Notes: generated by a model not told the origin, from the sequence alone. A DNA stretch of 64,000 nt from Proteiniphilum acetatigenes DSM 18083 (GCF_000380985.1 NZ_KB905700.1:79671-143670); one strand, 5' to 3'. Positions 36,801 to 45,228 are shown, counted from the stretch's first letter. Translations and numbers: made by a program.

Positions 36801-37239
36801 TCAACAGGGATGTCTCATCCAACTCGATATTATATCCTCCCGCCAAACCGGTCTCACGGGCAAAGGTGCGCATGGTCTGCTGGAAAAAACGGTCGATGGT
36901 GCTGATAGAGAAAGATGAATAGTCGTGTAGAATAGTTTCCAGAACGGTTTTTGCTTTTGTGCGGACATCTTCCTGACGCATGGAGAAATCGTCCATCAGT
37001 TCCGCCAGATAAGAGGAGTCTGCACCCGAAGCCAGCCGGTACAACTCTTCCACGATGCGCGACTTCATCTCATCGGTCGCCTTGTTGGTAAAGGTTACGG
37101 CCAGGATATGGCGGTGATTGTTTGGCGCTGAAAAAAGCAAACGGAGATATTCACCTGTCAGACGGTGTGTTTTGCCCGATCCGGCAGATGCTTTGATCAC
37201 GTGGAGCAGATGTCTGTCTAATGACTGCTGATTTTCCAT
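33898..37239 (-). CDS. AddA/RecB-like UvrD-family helicase-nuclease
   Basis: The 1113-residue product has Walker A in VIKASAGSGKTHRLTGEYL (residues 12-30), superfamily 1 helicase motif II in HYMIDEFQDTSRMQWE, motif III/IV in LIVGDVKQSIYRFRNSDW and late motif VI in LNLLYVAFTRPKHRLIAFA. The C-terminus has a PD-(D/E)XK nuclease core, DRVMIGPDEVIVADYKFGE, followed by HIRQVRRYIQ. This is the AddA arrangement for double-strand-break resection. No AddB-like partner gene is adjacent; its upstream neighbour is SUI1/YciH. It converges on the phosphoesterase gene. Confidence 0.93.
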   Translation of the reverse strand: MENQQSLDRHLLHVIKASAGSGKTHRLTGEYLRLLFSAPNNHRHILAVTFTNKATDEMKSRIVEELYRLASGADSSYLAELMDDFSMRQEDVRTKAKTVLETILHDYSSFSISTIDRFFQQTMRTFARETGLAGGYNIELDETSLLTETIDLMLSELDKPENKTLAEWLLRFMQHNIEEGKSWKIDRQVLDLAKQLFNETYKSFTDEEQSTIQDKEQLEAYKQMLMRIVKSYENEVKSIGVKALSIMQQYGLSYDDFKHKRNSGFLLFTKLAGGNVEKPSTRLIALADNIDLWYSGKEKESAIRSAYADGLNDCVKQIIYLSDNDREYQTAKHLLRNFYTLGILNDIKQRLRKLQQENNTLFLSDTTELLNDIIAGTDSPFIYEKTGTRVHHYMIDEFQDTSRMQWENFRPLIGESLASGNLNLIVGDVKQSIYRFRNSDWRLLEEQVKEDFQADNIREHVLDTNWRSDAHIVQFNNAFFTKAAINLQNDFNTSSESPQHTEGGDNNGHNIDTQITNAYADLYQQVPPKKADSGGQVRITFLKDDKETDWKADVLERLPQEIEALQDQGFALKDIAIVVRWNHEAVQVAETLLSYREQHPESPYRYDIISNEALLVRSAQSVKAIIALMRHFRNPKDEICRMMAIYEFYRFQRRSSPDEALQFYREEGRGDFPDEIKGHLGELVSMPFYEMTEHFFTLTADALDAKENAYVQAFLDIVLKFKESATADLNDFLDWWDETGHRKALFSPEDQDAIRLITIHKSKGLGFGAVIMPFVSWGMDHNTYHNDIIWCKPGSAPFNILGVAPLKYGKGLEDTIFRDSYLEEKRFTYIDNLNLLYVAFTRPKHRLIAFAPIPRKPETISDVADLLWRSITDTAPPPASVLTGHTASPESTNPVSTNPGHQRDYIPLNEYFNEGEVESVFEYGKPATIEKPEEKAVADSDKTGKWQSVPFGDRLQLRFNSIGYFSDDGSRDYGTMMHDIVSNVKTLEDIPQAVEQKVSAGELAEEERENTIHRLTEILSRPEISDWYSGKYTVLNETQVLHPDTGFSRPDRVMIGPDEVIVADYKFGELEETKHIRQVRRYIQHIQEIGYENVSGYIFYVKSGKIVKCPLSG

Positions 37240-37275
37240 CGATCGTTCTGCTGTGTTGTGAACCGATTTCCGTGG

Positions 37276-37614
37276 TTAGATGATACGTGATTTGGCATAT
37301 CCTTCCTTCTGCAGGATACCCAGTACCTTCTCGCGGTGATCGCCCTGGATGATGATCTCTCCTTCTTTGGCCGATCCGCCCACGCCGCATTTTGTCTTCA
37401 GCATCCTGCCCAGTTCCTGCAGATCGTCGTCATTTCCAATAAATCCGGTGACAAGCGTTACAGCCTTTCCTTTGCGATTCCGTTTGTCGAGGCTGATGCG
37501 AAGCAACTGTTTCTCTTTCGGCTGTGTATTATCTTCCTCGCTTCCCTCTTCCTTGTAGTGGTAATCGGGATTGGTGGAGTAGACAATATCTAATCTTTTT
37601 TTCCAGTCGTTCAT
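37276..37614 (-). CDS. SUI1/YciH translation initiation factor-like protein
   Basis: The 112-residue protein has the eIF1/SUI1 fold: LRISLDKRNRKGKAVTLVTG, then LQELGRMLKTKCGVGGSAKE and GEIIIQGDHREKVLGILQ. The basic loop and the CGVGG motif are diagnostic. The bacterial protein is thought to influence start-site fidelity. It lies 36 bp upstream of the helicase gene on the same strand and may share its transcript. Confidence 0.92.
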   Translation of the reverse strand: MNDWKKRLDIVYSTNPDYHYKEEGSEEDNTQPKEKQLLRISLDKRNRKGKAVTLVTGFIGNDDDLQELGRMLKTKCGVGGSAKEGEIIIQGDHREKVLGILQKEGYAKSRII

Positions 37615-37655
37615 ATTATTCCGGAATTTATATGTTCAATAAATTTAGTCGTTTT

Positions 37656-37706
37656 GAGTCGCCTTCGCTCCTCGATTGGTAATTGAGTCGCCTTCGCTCC
37701 TCGATT
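37656..37706 (+). repeat. 22-bp direct repeat
   Basis: A 22-bp unit beginning GAGTCGCCTTCGCTCC occurs at 37656-37677 and again at 37685-37706, separated by 7 bp, in the gap between the SUI1 and Na/Pi genes. Nothing else is recognisable in this 226-bp gap (37615-37840). Confidence 0.8.
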
Positions 37707-37840
37707 TTCAATTCTCGCAATGGCATAATGTAAACAAGTTTGCCTTCTGCTCATATTGCTTAACGAAAACGTTCGTCCCACACGCAATGCGGCAACTATA
37801 TCCTGTTGCATGCAGGAACTACGAAGATACGCATTTTCCC

Positions 37841-39658
37841 TTAAATATGCTTTACCTCTAACGATTCAATCACGTTCATGATATAATCTCCCATCCGTTC
37901 ACATTCCGAGACGATATCCATATAGAAAACGCCGTTTTGATATGAGTAGAGATTCTGGTTCAGATTCTCTACGTTCTCACGCTTCAGGAGATTCCGCTTT
38001 TCATTGATACTGTTTTCGATATGTTTGCTGTGCAATAATTCCGATTCCGTTATTTTCTGATTTTTGAGCAGGACCTGCATGTTTTCAAATGCCTTATCCA
38101 ACAGTTCGTACATGCAGTTGATATTGGTGATAATAATTTCTTCAAAAACAACATCGGCTTCCATCTTTCGTTTCAAATGCCGGGCAATATTACAACTTGA
38201 GTCGGCAATGCTTTCTATTTCCGTCACTCCGCGGAGGATGGCACGTACGCGCTCTTTACTCTGATTACTGAGCCTTCCCTCTGCCACTTTACCCAGATAA
38301 GAACCTATCTCGACCTCCATCTGGTCGCAGATATCCTCATATTTCTCAGTACGGTTGTACAGTTTAAGGAACTTCTTGTCGTGATGATTCAAATTGGTTA
38401 ATTTCTTAACGAAACCAAACATTTTCCGGACACGCTGCACATATACTTCCACCTCTTTTTCAGCCTGGAGGATGGAAAGTTCATCTGTAGAGGCCATTCC
38501 CGTGGAGATATACTGAAGTATGAATTCTTCGTCTTCTTCTTCGCCTCGTTTGGGTCTGATAACTGCGAGACAGATCTTTTCATACAATTTTACAAACCAT
38601 ATCATAATGAGTACATTACAGATGTTGTAAAGTGTATGGAATAGCGATAAGCCATACGAGGTAGAGGCTTGATAATTAAGGTATTCACTTTGCAAGGCGG
38701 CAAGTTCGGGCGAAAGTTCCGATCTGGAAAGTGTAGTGATCTGTGTGTATTCCTCGGGTGAGAGCGAGGCGAGAAATGACTGCATCCCGCTGGGGTTGAC
38801 GGATGTAATTCCTCCAATGATCGTGTCGACAAGCTCCACAAAGAAATTAAACGCGATTGTCAACCAGACAAGGCCTAACACATTGAATATGAAATGGGCG
38901 AATGCGGCCCTTTTTGCCGAGATATTTGCAGGAATAGCCGCAAGATTAGCGGTAAGGGTTGTGCCGAGATTTTCTCCCATCACCATCGCGGCGGCACTTG
39001 GAAAGTCGATCCATCCTTTTGCTGCCATGATCAGGGTAAGGGCAACCGTAGCGCTTGAAGATTGGACGATGATTGTCAGTATTGTACCGACAATCAGGAA
39101 AAATAACATGGATAGAAGTCCCCTGTCAGTAAAGTTTTGTAGGAAAGATAATACTTCGGGATTGTTTTGCAGGTCGGGCATGGAATTTTGCAGAAAATCA
39201 AGCCCCATAAAAAGAAAGGAAAATCCAAAAATGAATTCTCCCAATGATTTATTTTTGCTTTTTGAGGAAAAAATAAGCGGAAGCGCAATCCCCATCAAAG
39301 GAATTGCGAGTGCGCTGATCGATAATTTCCCGAATCCGAAAAAAGCGATTATCCATGCGGTAAGTGTGGTTCCTATGTTGGCACCCATGATTACGCCGAT
39401 GGATTGAACCAGACTTAGTAACCCTGCGTTCACAAAACTCACTACCATTACCGTGGTGGCGGATGATGATTGGATAAGGGCGGTGATTAGTATCCCGGTC
39501 AAAACTCCCGTCAGACGGTTTTTTGTCATTGCTGACAGGATATTCCTGAGTTTATTACCGGTAAGTTTTTGGAGGCCTTCGCTCATGGTTTTCATCCCAT
39601 AAAGGAAGAGTGCCAGCGAACCTACAAGCTTTAAAAAATCGAAGAAACTGTAGTCCAT
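37841..39658 (-). CDS. Na/Pi cotransporter family protein with PhoU-like tail
   Basis: The product is about 605 residues from ATG 39658 (MDYSFFDFLKLVGSLALFLY). An open frame continues upstream to 40039, but it reads through the 69-bp repeats and the promoter, so I reject it. Two PNaS-type repeats are visible: LIQSSSATTVMVVSFVNAGLL with GANIGTTLTAW, and IIVQSSSATVALTLIMAAKG with GENLGTTLTANLAA. After about residue 340 the protein continues as a cytoplasmic helical PhoU-like domain (RVRAILRGVTEIESIADSSC...). It transports phosphate with Na+. Promoter copies lie directly upstream. Confidence 0.93.
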   Translation of the reverse strand: MDYSFFDFLKLVGSLALFLYGMKTMSEGLQKLTGNKLRNILSAMTKNRLTGVLTGILITALIQSSSATTVMVVSFVNAGLLSLVQSIGVIMGANIGTTLTAWIIAFFGFGKLSISALAIPLMGIALPLIFSSKSKNKSLGEFIFGFSFLFMGLDFLQNSMPDLQNNPEVLSFLQNFTDRGLLSMLFFLIVGTILTIIVQSSSATVALTLIMAAKGWIDFPSAAAMVMGENLGTTLTANLAAIPANISAKRAAFAHFIFNVLGLVWLTIAFNFFVELVDTIIGGITSVNPSGMQSFLASLSPEEYTQITTLSRSELSPELAALQSEYLNYQASTSYGLSLFHTLYNICNVLIMIWFVKLYEKICLAVIRPKRGEEEDEEFILQYISTGMASTDELSILQAEKEVEVYVQRVRKMFGFVKKLTNLNHHDKKFLKLYNRTEKYEDICDQMEVEIGSYLGKVAEGRLSNQSKERVRAILRGVTEIESIADSSCNIARHLKRKMEADVVFEEIIITNINCMYELLDKAFENMQVLLKNQKITESELLHSKHIENSINEKRNLLKRENVENLNQNLYSYQNGVFYMDIVSECERMGDYIMNVIESLEVKHI

Positions 39659-39685
39659 GTTCGAAAAATAGCGTATATTAGCGTG

Positions 39686-39716
39686 CAAATATAGTGAAAG
39701 CCGAGAGAAAAACCAA
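39686..39716 (-). promoter_or_regulatory. Na/Pi cotransporter promoter (first repeat copy)
   Basis: On the minus strand TTG at 39716-39714 and TATATTTG at 39693-39686 are separated by 20 nt. Transcription would start near 39680, about 22 nt before the ATG at 39658. The whole promoter lies inside the first copy of the 69-bp repeat. Confidence 0.72.
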
Positions 39717-39955
39717 GCTTGCCTGAGTTTTTCCGAGGTGCCTCCTATATTCTGGAAATATAGTGAAAGCCGAGAGAAAAACCAAGCTTGCTTGAGTTTT
39801 TCCGAGGCGCCTCTTATATTATTTAAATATAGTGAAAGCCGGGAGAAATGCCAAGCTTGCTTGAACTTTTCCGTTAAGAGAGAGCAGAACGAGTTTACTT
39901 GTTTTGCCGAACGTAGGAAAAGTCTAACTCGTTGAACTTTTCCAAGGCCTATATT
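39687..39955 (-). repeat. 69-bp tandem repeat carrying promoter elements
   Basis: Copies begin at 39687, 39756 and 39825 (exact 69-bp period), the third truncated near 39873; a diverged partial copy lies at about 39905-39955 (GTTGAACTTTTCCAAGGCCT). Read on the minus strand each copy contains TTGG, a spacer with CTCTCGGCTTTCAC, and TATATTT: followed by G in copy 1, C in copy 2 and A in copy 3. The units also carry CAAGCTTG with flanking AAAAAC/GTTTTT arms and a GAGGCGCCTC palindrome (one base changed in copy 1). No gene occupies 39659-40015. Confidence 0.85.
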
Positions 39956-40015
39956 ATTCAAAATTAGATAAAAATCGTTGTGTGCAAATAAATGTGAAAA
40001 GTAAAAAATAACAAT

Positions 40016-41683
40016 ATGACAGATACTGTACGTGTGCATTGTCTTAACACAGATGTATATAAAGAGGTGAAAATCGGTTCAACATTAGAGGAATTGATTG
40101 ATGTTTTCGGGGTTACATCGCCTTACCTGATTACGAATGCAAAAGTAAATTACAAGACGGAATCACTTGATTATAGAATATATCGGCCGAAAACAATAGA
40201 GTATGTTGACCTTACCCATTCTTCTGCCATGCGTACCTATGTAAGGTCACTCTGTTTTATTCTTGCCAAAGCGGTGGATGATACCCTGCCCCATGCCGAA
40301 ACCTATATTGAACATGCTGTAGCCAGAGGATATTATTTTCAGATAGAAGCGGAAGTACCCGTCGGCAAGCCTGAACTGGATGCTATTCGTAAAAGGATGC
40401 GGGAGATCGTGGACGCGGATATTCCTTTCGTGCAGGTAGAAGAGGAAACTGCTAAAGTGGTGAAATTGTTCCGTGAACGGGGGATGGAAGATAAAGCCCG
40501 GTTGCTTGAAACGTCCGATTTCCTTTATTCCCGCTATTCAAAACTGGAAGAGTATATCGACTATTTTTATGGTAGCCTGACACCCTCTACCGGTTATATT
40601 ACCCTGTTCGATATTCAGCCGCACAACGGAGGTTATCTGTTACGGGTGCCCAACCGGGAAAATCCGGTGGAACTGGAACCCGAAATACAGCAGGAGAAAT
40701 TGTTGAAAGTGTATCGGGAGCATCTCCAGTTTTTAAGGATAAGCCAGTTGGATAACGCAGGAGACCTGAACCGGGCGAAACAGGAGAACCGTATGTCTGA
40801 AGTGATCCAGGTGGCGGAGGCCTATCAGGCAAAACAAATTGCGGCGATCGCCGAGGAGATCACCAACCGGTTCAGGGAGGGAGTGCGTGTCGTCCTGATA
40901 TCAGGACCCTCTTCTTCGGGAAAGACTACCTTCCGTAAACGGCTTGAAGTGCAATTGCTGGTGAACCTGCTGAAGCCGGTGGGTATTTCTCTGGATGACT
41001 ATTTTATCAACAGGGATCAAACGCCTTTGGATGAACATGGTGAGAAAGATTATGAATCGATTTATGCGCTCGACCTGGCGTTGTTCGAACAGCATATGCT
41101 CGCGCTTATGGCGGGAGAGGAGATTGAACTGCCGTTTTATAATTTCATGACCGGTAAGCGTGAGTTTAAGAAGAACTACCTGAAGATGGAGGATAACAGT
41201 ATCCTGATCGTGGAAGGTATCCATGGCTTGAACCCGGAATTGACGGAGCATATCCCCCCTGAGAAGAAATTTATGGTCTATGTCTCTGCGCTGACGACCA
41301 TTTCACTGGACGACCATAACTGGATCCCCGCTTCCGATAACCGGCTGATACGCCGTATTGTACGTGATTATCGTTACCGTGGTTATTCGGCGGAACAAAC
41401 CATTTCCCGTTGGGATAGTGTCAAGCGTGGTGAAGATAAATGGATCTTTCCCTACCAGGAGAATGCCGACGTGATGTTCAACTCAGCCATGATCTATGAA
41501 CTGGCAGCTATCCGGCGCCATGCAGAACCCATCCTGCAGCGTGTACCACGTACTGTACCCGAATATTCCGAAGCGTACCGCTTACTCAAATTCCTGGGTT
41601 ATTTCAATTATATTACCGACCGCGAACTGCCGCCTACTTCATTACTCAGGGAATTTGTGGGAGGAAGTAGTTTCAGGTATTAA
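40016..41683 (+). CDS. Nucleoside (uridine-type) kinase with N-terminal TGS domain
   Basis: The 555-residue product starts with a ThrRS/TGS-like domain (VRVHCLNTDVYKEVKIGSTL, residues 5-24, and on to about 70). An anticodon-synthetase-like threonyl/alanyl region follows (HAVARGYYFQIEAEVPVG). The C-terminal half has a phosphoribulokinase/uridine kinase domain: P-loop VLISGPSSSGKTTFRKRLE, then GISLDDYFINRDQTPLDEHG and ILIVEGIHGLNPELTE. The family is annotated as nucleoside kinase; uridine/cytidine is the likely substrate. It is divergent from the Na/Pi gene across the repeat array. Confidence 0.9.
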   Translation: MTDTVRVHCLNTDVYKEVKIGSTLEELIDVFGVTSPYLITNAKVNYKTESLDYRIYRPKTIEYVDLTHSSAMRTYVRSLCFILAKAVDDTLPHAETYIEHAVARGYYFQIEAEVPVGKPELDAIRKRMREIVDADIPFVQVEEETAKVVKLFRERGMEDKARLLETSDFLYSRYSKLEEYIDYFYGSLTPSTGYITLFDIQPHNGGYLLRVPNRENPVELEPEIQQEKLLKVYREHLQFLRISQLDNAGDLNRAKQENRMSEVIQVAEAYQAKQIAAIAEEITNRFREGVRVVLISGPSSSGKTTFRKRLEVQLLVNLLKPVGISLDDYFINRDQTPLDEHGEKDYESIYALDLALFEQHMLALMAGEEIELPFYNFMTGKREFKKNYLKMEDNSILIVEGIHGLNPELTEHIPPEKKFMVYVSALTTISLDDHNWIPASDNRLIRRIVRDYRYRGYSAEQTISRWDSVKRGEDKWIFPYQENADVMFNSAMIYELAAIRRHAEPILQRVPRTVPEYSEAYRLLKFLGYFNYITDRELPPTSLLREFVGGSSFRY

Positions 41684-41912
41684 GAAGGTGGGAAGGTGGG
41701 AAAGTGGGATAGTGGGATAGTGGAAATGTGAAAAGTGAAAATTCCGTGTATCGTCCTAAAAATAATTTGCACGATACTTGTTAAATACCTGTCAAATACG
41801 TGACATGTTAATACGTAATTTTCCAATTACTGCCAAATGCTCGACACACCCATAGGTAATTTTACTGATTTATTGATTAGATAAGAGTCCCCGGTCAGAC
41901 TGGGGCATAAAT

Positions 41913-43301
41913 ATGACAGAAGATATAATTTGTGCGATATCTACTCCTCCCGGCATGGGAGCGATAGCTGTTATCCGCCTTTCAGGCGAAGGAAGTTGTG
42001 CGCTGGCCGACCGGATATTTCACTCTCCTTCCGGAAAGAAACTCAGCGAAGCTGCTGCCAATACCGTCCATTTCGGGAGGGTCATGGTGGACGATGAAGT
42101 CCTGGATGAGGTGCTGGTTACGGTTTTCCATGCCCCCCATTCCTTTACGGGTGAGGAGAGTGTAGAGATCTCCTGTCATGGATCGGTGTATATCCAGCAG
42201 AAGATTATGGAACTATTACTTGCCAATGGAGCCCGGTTGGCAGAGGCGGGAGAATTCACCCGTCGCGCATTCCGTAACGGGAAGTTCGACCTGAGCCAAG
42301 CCGAGGCGGTTGCCGATCTGATTGCTTCTTCCTCACGGGCTTCGCACAGGGTTGCAATGAACCAGATGCGGGGAGGTTTTGCCAAAAAACTGGCCGACCT
42401 GCGTGATAAGTTATTACAGTTTGTTTCTCTGATCGAGTTGGAACTCGATTTCTCGGAAGAAGATGTGGAGTTTGCCAACCGGGAGCAACTCTATTTGCTG
42501 ACCGAAGAGATTGAACAGGAGATCGGAAAACTGGTCAATTCGTTTCGGTTGGGAAATGCCATTAAGAGCGGTATTCCCGTGGCCATTATCGGCGAGACCA
42601 ATGCCGGTAAGTCGACCCTGCTGAACCTGCTTTTGAATGAAGAGAAAGCCATTGTCAGCGATATCCACGGCACCACGCGCGACGTGATAGAAGATACCAT
42701 GAATATCGGGGGCGTCACGTTCCGGTTTATCGATACGGCCGGTATCCGCCAGACTTCCGACACCATTGAGACGATGGGAATTGAACGCACATTTCAGAAG
42801 ATCGAACAAGCCTCTATTGTGCTGTGGGTAATCGATCTGACTACACCACGGGAAAAGATCGAGACGTTAGCAGAATCCATTGTTCCGAGAACAAACGAAA
42901 AACACCTTATTCTGCTGTTCAACAAAGCCGATCTGATGCCGGAAGAAGAACGGAGAGAAATGGAGAACCTCCTTTCCGGAGTGGGGGATAACAGGCTATT
43001 TATTTCAGCCAAGCAGCATTACAATACCGGCCGGTTGCAGGAGTTGTTAGTCAAAGCCGCCGCTATTCCTTCCATTAACGAGGAAGATGTAATCGTAACC
43101 AACCTGCGACATTATGAAGCCCTCACCAAAGCCTTTGAAGCTATCCTCCGTGTAAAAGAAGGTCTGGAGATCGGCATCACCCACGATTTCCTCTCCCAGG
43201 ACATCCGTGAGTGTATGTTCCACCTAGGTGAGATCACCGGACAAATATCTACCGATGAAATACTCGGCAATATTTTCAGTAAGTTCTGCATCGGTAAGTA
43301 A
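41913..43301 (+). CDS. mnmE: tRNA uridine-5-carboxymethylaminomethyl modification GTPase
   Basis: The 462-residue product opens with DIICAISTPPGMGAIAVIRL, the folate-binding N-terminal domain. The G domain carries P-loop IIGETNAGKSTLLNLLLNEE, DTAGIR (G3) and NKADLM (G4). It ends with the invariant FCIGK, whose Cys is typical of MnmE. With MnmG it modifies U34 of certain tRNAs. A short C-rich/G-rich hairpin (CCCCGGTCAGACTGGGG, 41890-41906) precedes the ATG; its role is unclear. The 41684-41912 gap has only short G-rich near-repeats and this hairpin. This gene marks the left border of the accessory island. Confidence 0.97.
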   Translation: MTEDIICAISTPPGMGAIAVIRLSGEGSCALADRIFHSPSGKKLSEAAANTVHFGRVMVDDEVLDEVLVTVFHAPHSFTGEESVEISCHGSVYIQQKIMELLLANGARLAEAGEFTRRAFRNGKFDLSQAEAVADLIASSSRASHRVAMNQMRGGFAKKLADLRDKLLQFVSLIELELDFSEEDVEFANREQLYLLTEEIEQEIGKLVNSFRLGNAIKSGIPVAIIGETNAGKSTLLNLLLNEEKAIVSDIHGTTRDVIEDTMNIGGVTFRFIDTAGIRQTSDTIETMGIERTFQKIEQASIVLWVIDLTTPREKIETLAESIVPRTNEKHLILLFNKADLMPEEERREMENLLSGVGDNRLFISAKQHYNTGRLQELLVKAAAIPSINEEDVIVTNLRHYEALTKAFEAILRVKEGLEIGITHDFLSQDIRECMFHLGEITGQISTDEILGNIFSKFCIGK

Positions 43302-43364
43302 TTACTTTACTATTTATTGGTTGTTTAAAAGTGGTGGTAATACCGCCACAAATAATACAAAATC

Positions 43365-43718
43365 ATGAAAACAGAAGAATTGAAAATCGGTAATAGCCAA
43401 ATTATTATTTATCAAACACAAGATGGTCACACAAATTTGGATGTGAGGCTTGAGAATGATACTGTTTGGTTAACTCAGAAACAGATCGCAGAACTGTTTG
43501 GAACAAAGTGACCAGCGATAACAAAACATTTAGGGAATATATTCAATTCAGCAGAATTGGAAGAGAATTCAGTTAGTTCCATTTTGGAACATACTGCAAA
43601 TGATGGTAAGGTTTATCAAACGTACTACAATCAAAAGAGTTATCTGACATTCTTGATATAACCACAGATGGAGTTAAATATTATTTGCGAAATCTGGTTC
43701 GTGAAGGAATTATTATTC
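43365..43718 (+). pseudogene. RhuM-family remnant fused to a winged-helix fragment
   Basis: From ATG 43365 the frame encodes the RhuM start (IIIYQTQDGHTNLDVRLEND, TVWLTQKQIAELFGTK), then an in-frame TGA at 43508, then the continuation PAITKHLGNIFNSAELEENS with EHTANDGKVYQTYYN. At about 43631 the similarity ends abruptly. The following 86 bp (43633-43718) match 53661-53745, the winged-helix tail of a broken ATP-binding gene (LSDILDITTDGVKYYLRNLV). It is therefore a chimera of two dead genes. Confidence 0.75.
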
Positions 43719-43729
43719 GTGAAGAATTA

Positions 43730-44995
43730 TCACAAACTTAACAGCCATTTCCATACTGGAACGACTTCAATTGTTTTATCATCAGACTCCAGTATCTGTT
43801 CACTCTCTCTTGTAATAATCATCAACTTTTTACATTCTAATACACTAGGAAGTTTCAATAATGCACCAACCTCTCTATCAAATGTGCCATCGCTATTATC
43901 AAGATTATAGCACACTTGAATAGCAACGGCTTCATCAGGGATATAAAAATCTACTTCAACTCCTTTGTTGTAGAAAAAAACCGCATCATTGCGTCCGTAT
44001 TTACGCAACAGGTTTATGGCTACTAAATTTTCCAATAACGAAGTATTTCCATCCAGTAAGAAAAGGTTCAGAATCCCATTGTCAGGAAAATAATATTTTG
44101 GATTTGTTTCTTTATCAACAAGTTTACCAGCTATATTTTGTAACGAAGAAATCAGCCAAGCGTCTTTTGCATATTCTATATATTTGATTATAGTGGTTTT
44201 GCCTACTTTCACTCCGGTTGATGACACAATATTGGCTACTCTTGAAAATGACAAGGGTTGCTTTACGCTTTCAGCCAGTTTTTTGAACATGATACGCAGG
44301 GCAAACGTATTGTCCACTGAATGCCGGGTAGCGATATCTCCTAAATATATTTTTTGATAAACACTTGTCAAGTAATCCCGTTTGGCTGTAAATTCTGCAC
44401 TTTCAGGAAATCCTCCGAAAAAAAAATAATCATTGAATTTTCTTAGAATTTCTGCTTTCCCTTCCGTTGAAAGCAAAGATTCTTCACTGATACTGATTCC
44501 GTTTGCAGTCAGGAACTCTTTGAAATTATACGGAAAAACATCAATGGGGATATAACGACCTCCAAGAGTGGTTTGAATATCCTGACTTAACATTTTGGCA
44601 TTACTCCCGGTAATATAAACCCGGTGTTTAGTATCAGCCATACGACGGGCGAATTTTTCCCAACCTGCAATGTTCTGTATCTCATCAAGAAAGAGTATCG
44701 GCTTCTTTCCATACATCTCTAAATGGACTTCCAAAAGCAGATTCAAATCTTCCAAAGACATACCGACAAGACGTTCATCCTCAAAATTAACATACAGCAT
44801 TTCGTTCCAGCTAACTCCTTGTGCAAGTAGCTGCTGCATCCGTTGATAGAGTAGGAATGATTTTCCCGCTCTTCGAATGCCAACAAAAACGTAATTCCCA
44901 AATTCTTCAAAGATGAAATCTCTTGGAATTACCTTGTATTTAGGCACTTCTATTTGATTGTCAGTAATAACCGTTTTCAGTATATTTTTATCCAT
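43730..44995 (-). CDS. AAA ATPase with DUF4143 domain
   Basis: The 421-residue product has the usual AAA_14/DUF4143 layout. It shows Walker A YVFVGIRRAGKSFLLYQRMQ, Walker B KPILFLDEIQNIAGWEKFAR, sensor region VYITGSNAKMLSQDIQTTLG and RYIPIDVFPYNFKEFL. The DUF4143 part from about residue 195 contains LAESVKQPLSFSRVANIVSS and a nuclease-like end (VEVDFYIPDEAVAIQVCYNL). The function of the family is not established; its members are frequent in accessory regions. Its promoter is flanked by two palindromic sites. The 3' end abuts the RhuM chimera. Confidence 0.9.
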   Translation of the reverse strand: MDKNILKTVITDNQIEVPKYKVIPRDFIFEEFGNYVFVGIRRAGKSFLLYQRMQQLLAQGVSWNEMLYVNFEDERLVGMSLEDLNLLLEVHLEMYGKKPILFLDEIQNIAGWEKFARRMADTKHRVYITGSNAKMLSQDIQTTLGGRYIPIDVFPYNFKEFLTANGISISEESLLSTEGKAEILRKFNDYFFFGGFPESAEFTAKRDYLTSVYQKIYLGDIATRHSVDNTFALRIMFKKLAESVKQPLSFSRVANIVSSTGVKVGKTTIIKYIEYAKDAWLISSLQNIAGKLVDKETNPKYYFPDNGILNLFLLDGNTSLLENLVAINLLRKYGRNDAVFFYNKGVEVDFYIPDEAVAIQVCYNLDNSDGTFDREVGALLKLPSVLECKKLMIITRESEQILESDDKTIEVVPVWKWLLSL

Positions 44996-45005
44996 AATTA
45001 TTTCC

Positions 45006-45054
45006 GTCTTATTGATGAGACAAATATAGCTAGTTTTTGTCTTATATGCAAGAC
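45006..45054 (-). promoter_or_regulatory. DUF4143 gene promoter with paired operators
   Basis: GTCTTATTGATGAGAC (45006-45021) and GTCTTATATGCAAGAC (45039-45054) are two 16-bp imperfect palindromes with GTCTT/(A/G)AGAC arms. Between them, on the minus strand, TATATTTG lies at 45028-45021. The sites would bracket RNA polymerase, so autoregulation or control by an unlinked factor is likely. Confidence 0.6.
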
Positions 45055-45094
45055 GAAATTATAATTTATTATTTGGGGAGTGACTTTAACTTAA

Positions 45095-45202
45095 CAATTA
45101 ATCACTGATCAGGAATTAGAAAAACCAACTGTAGAAAAAGTGCTTTCCGCAACAAATACTTTGAACAATTTCGAAATTAGGCAAAAGGTTCCTGCCCAAT
45201 AA
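45095..45202 (+). pseudogene. Orphan coding tail of unknown origin
   Basis: A 35-codon open stretch with coding-like composition (LEKPTVEKVLSATNTLNN...) ends in a TAA and has no start codon or promoter. It looks like the C-terminal leftover of a deleted gene. I do not recognise the family. Confidence 0.25.
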
Positions 45203-45228
45203 CAAACGCACATTGTTAATTCTTTTTT

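Noticed and set aside
39659..40039. N-terminal extension of the Na/Pi transporter by about 127 residues
   Set aside because: The extra frame is open only because the 69-bp repeats have a period divisible by three; it contains the promoter and repetitive translated units, and the real membrane domain starts at ATG 39658.
41684..41912. tRNA gene or riboswitch before mnmE
   Set aside because: No cloverleaf or conserved aptamer could be drawn; only a short CCCCGGTC/GACTGGGG hairpin is seen.
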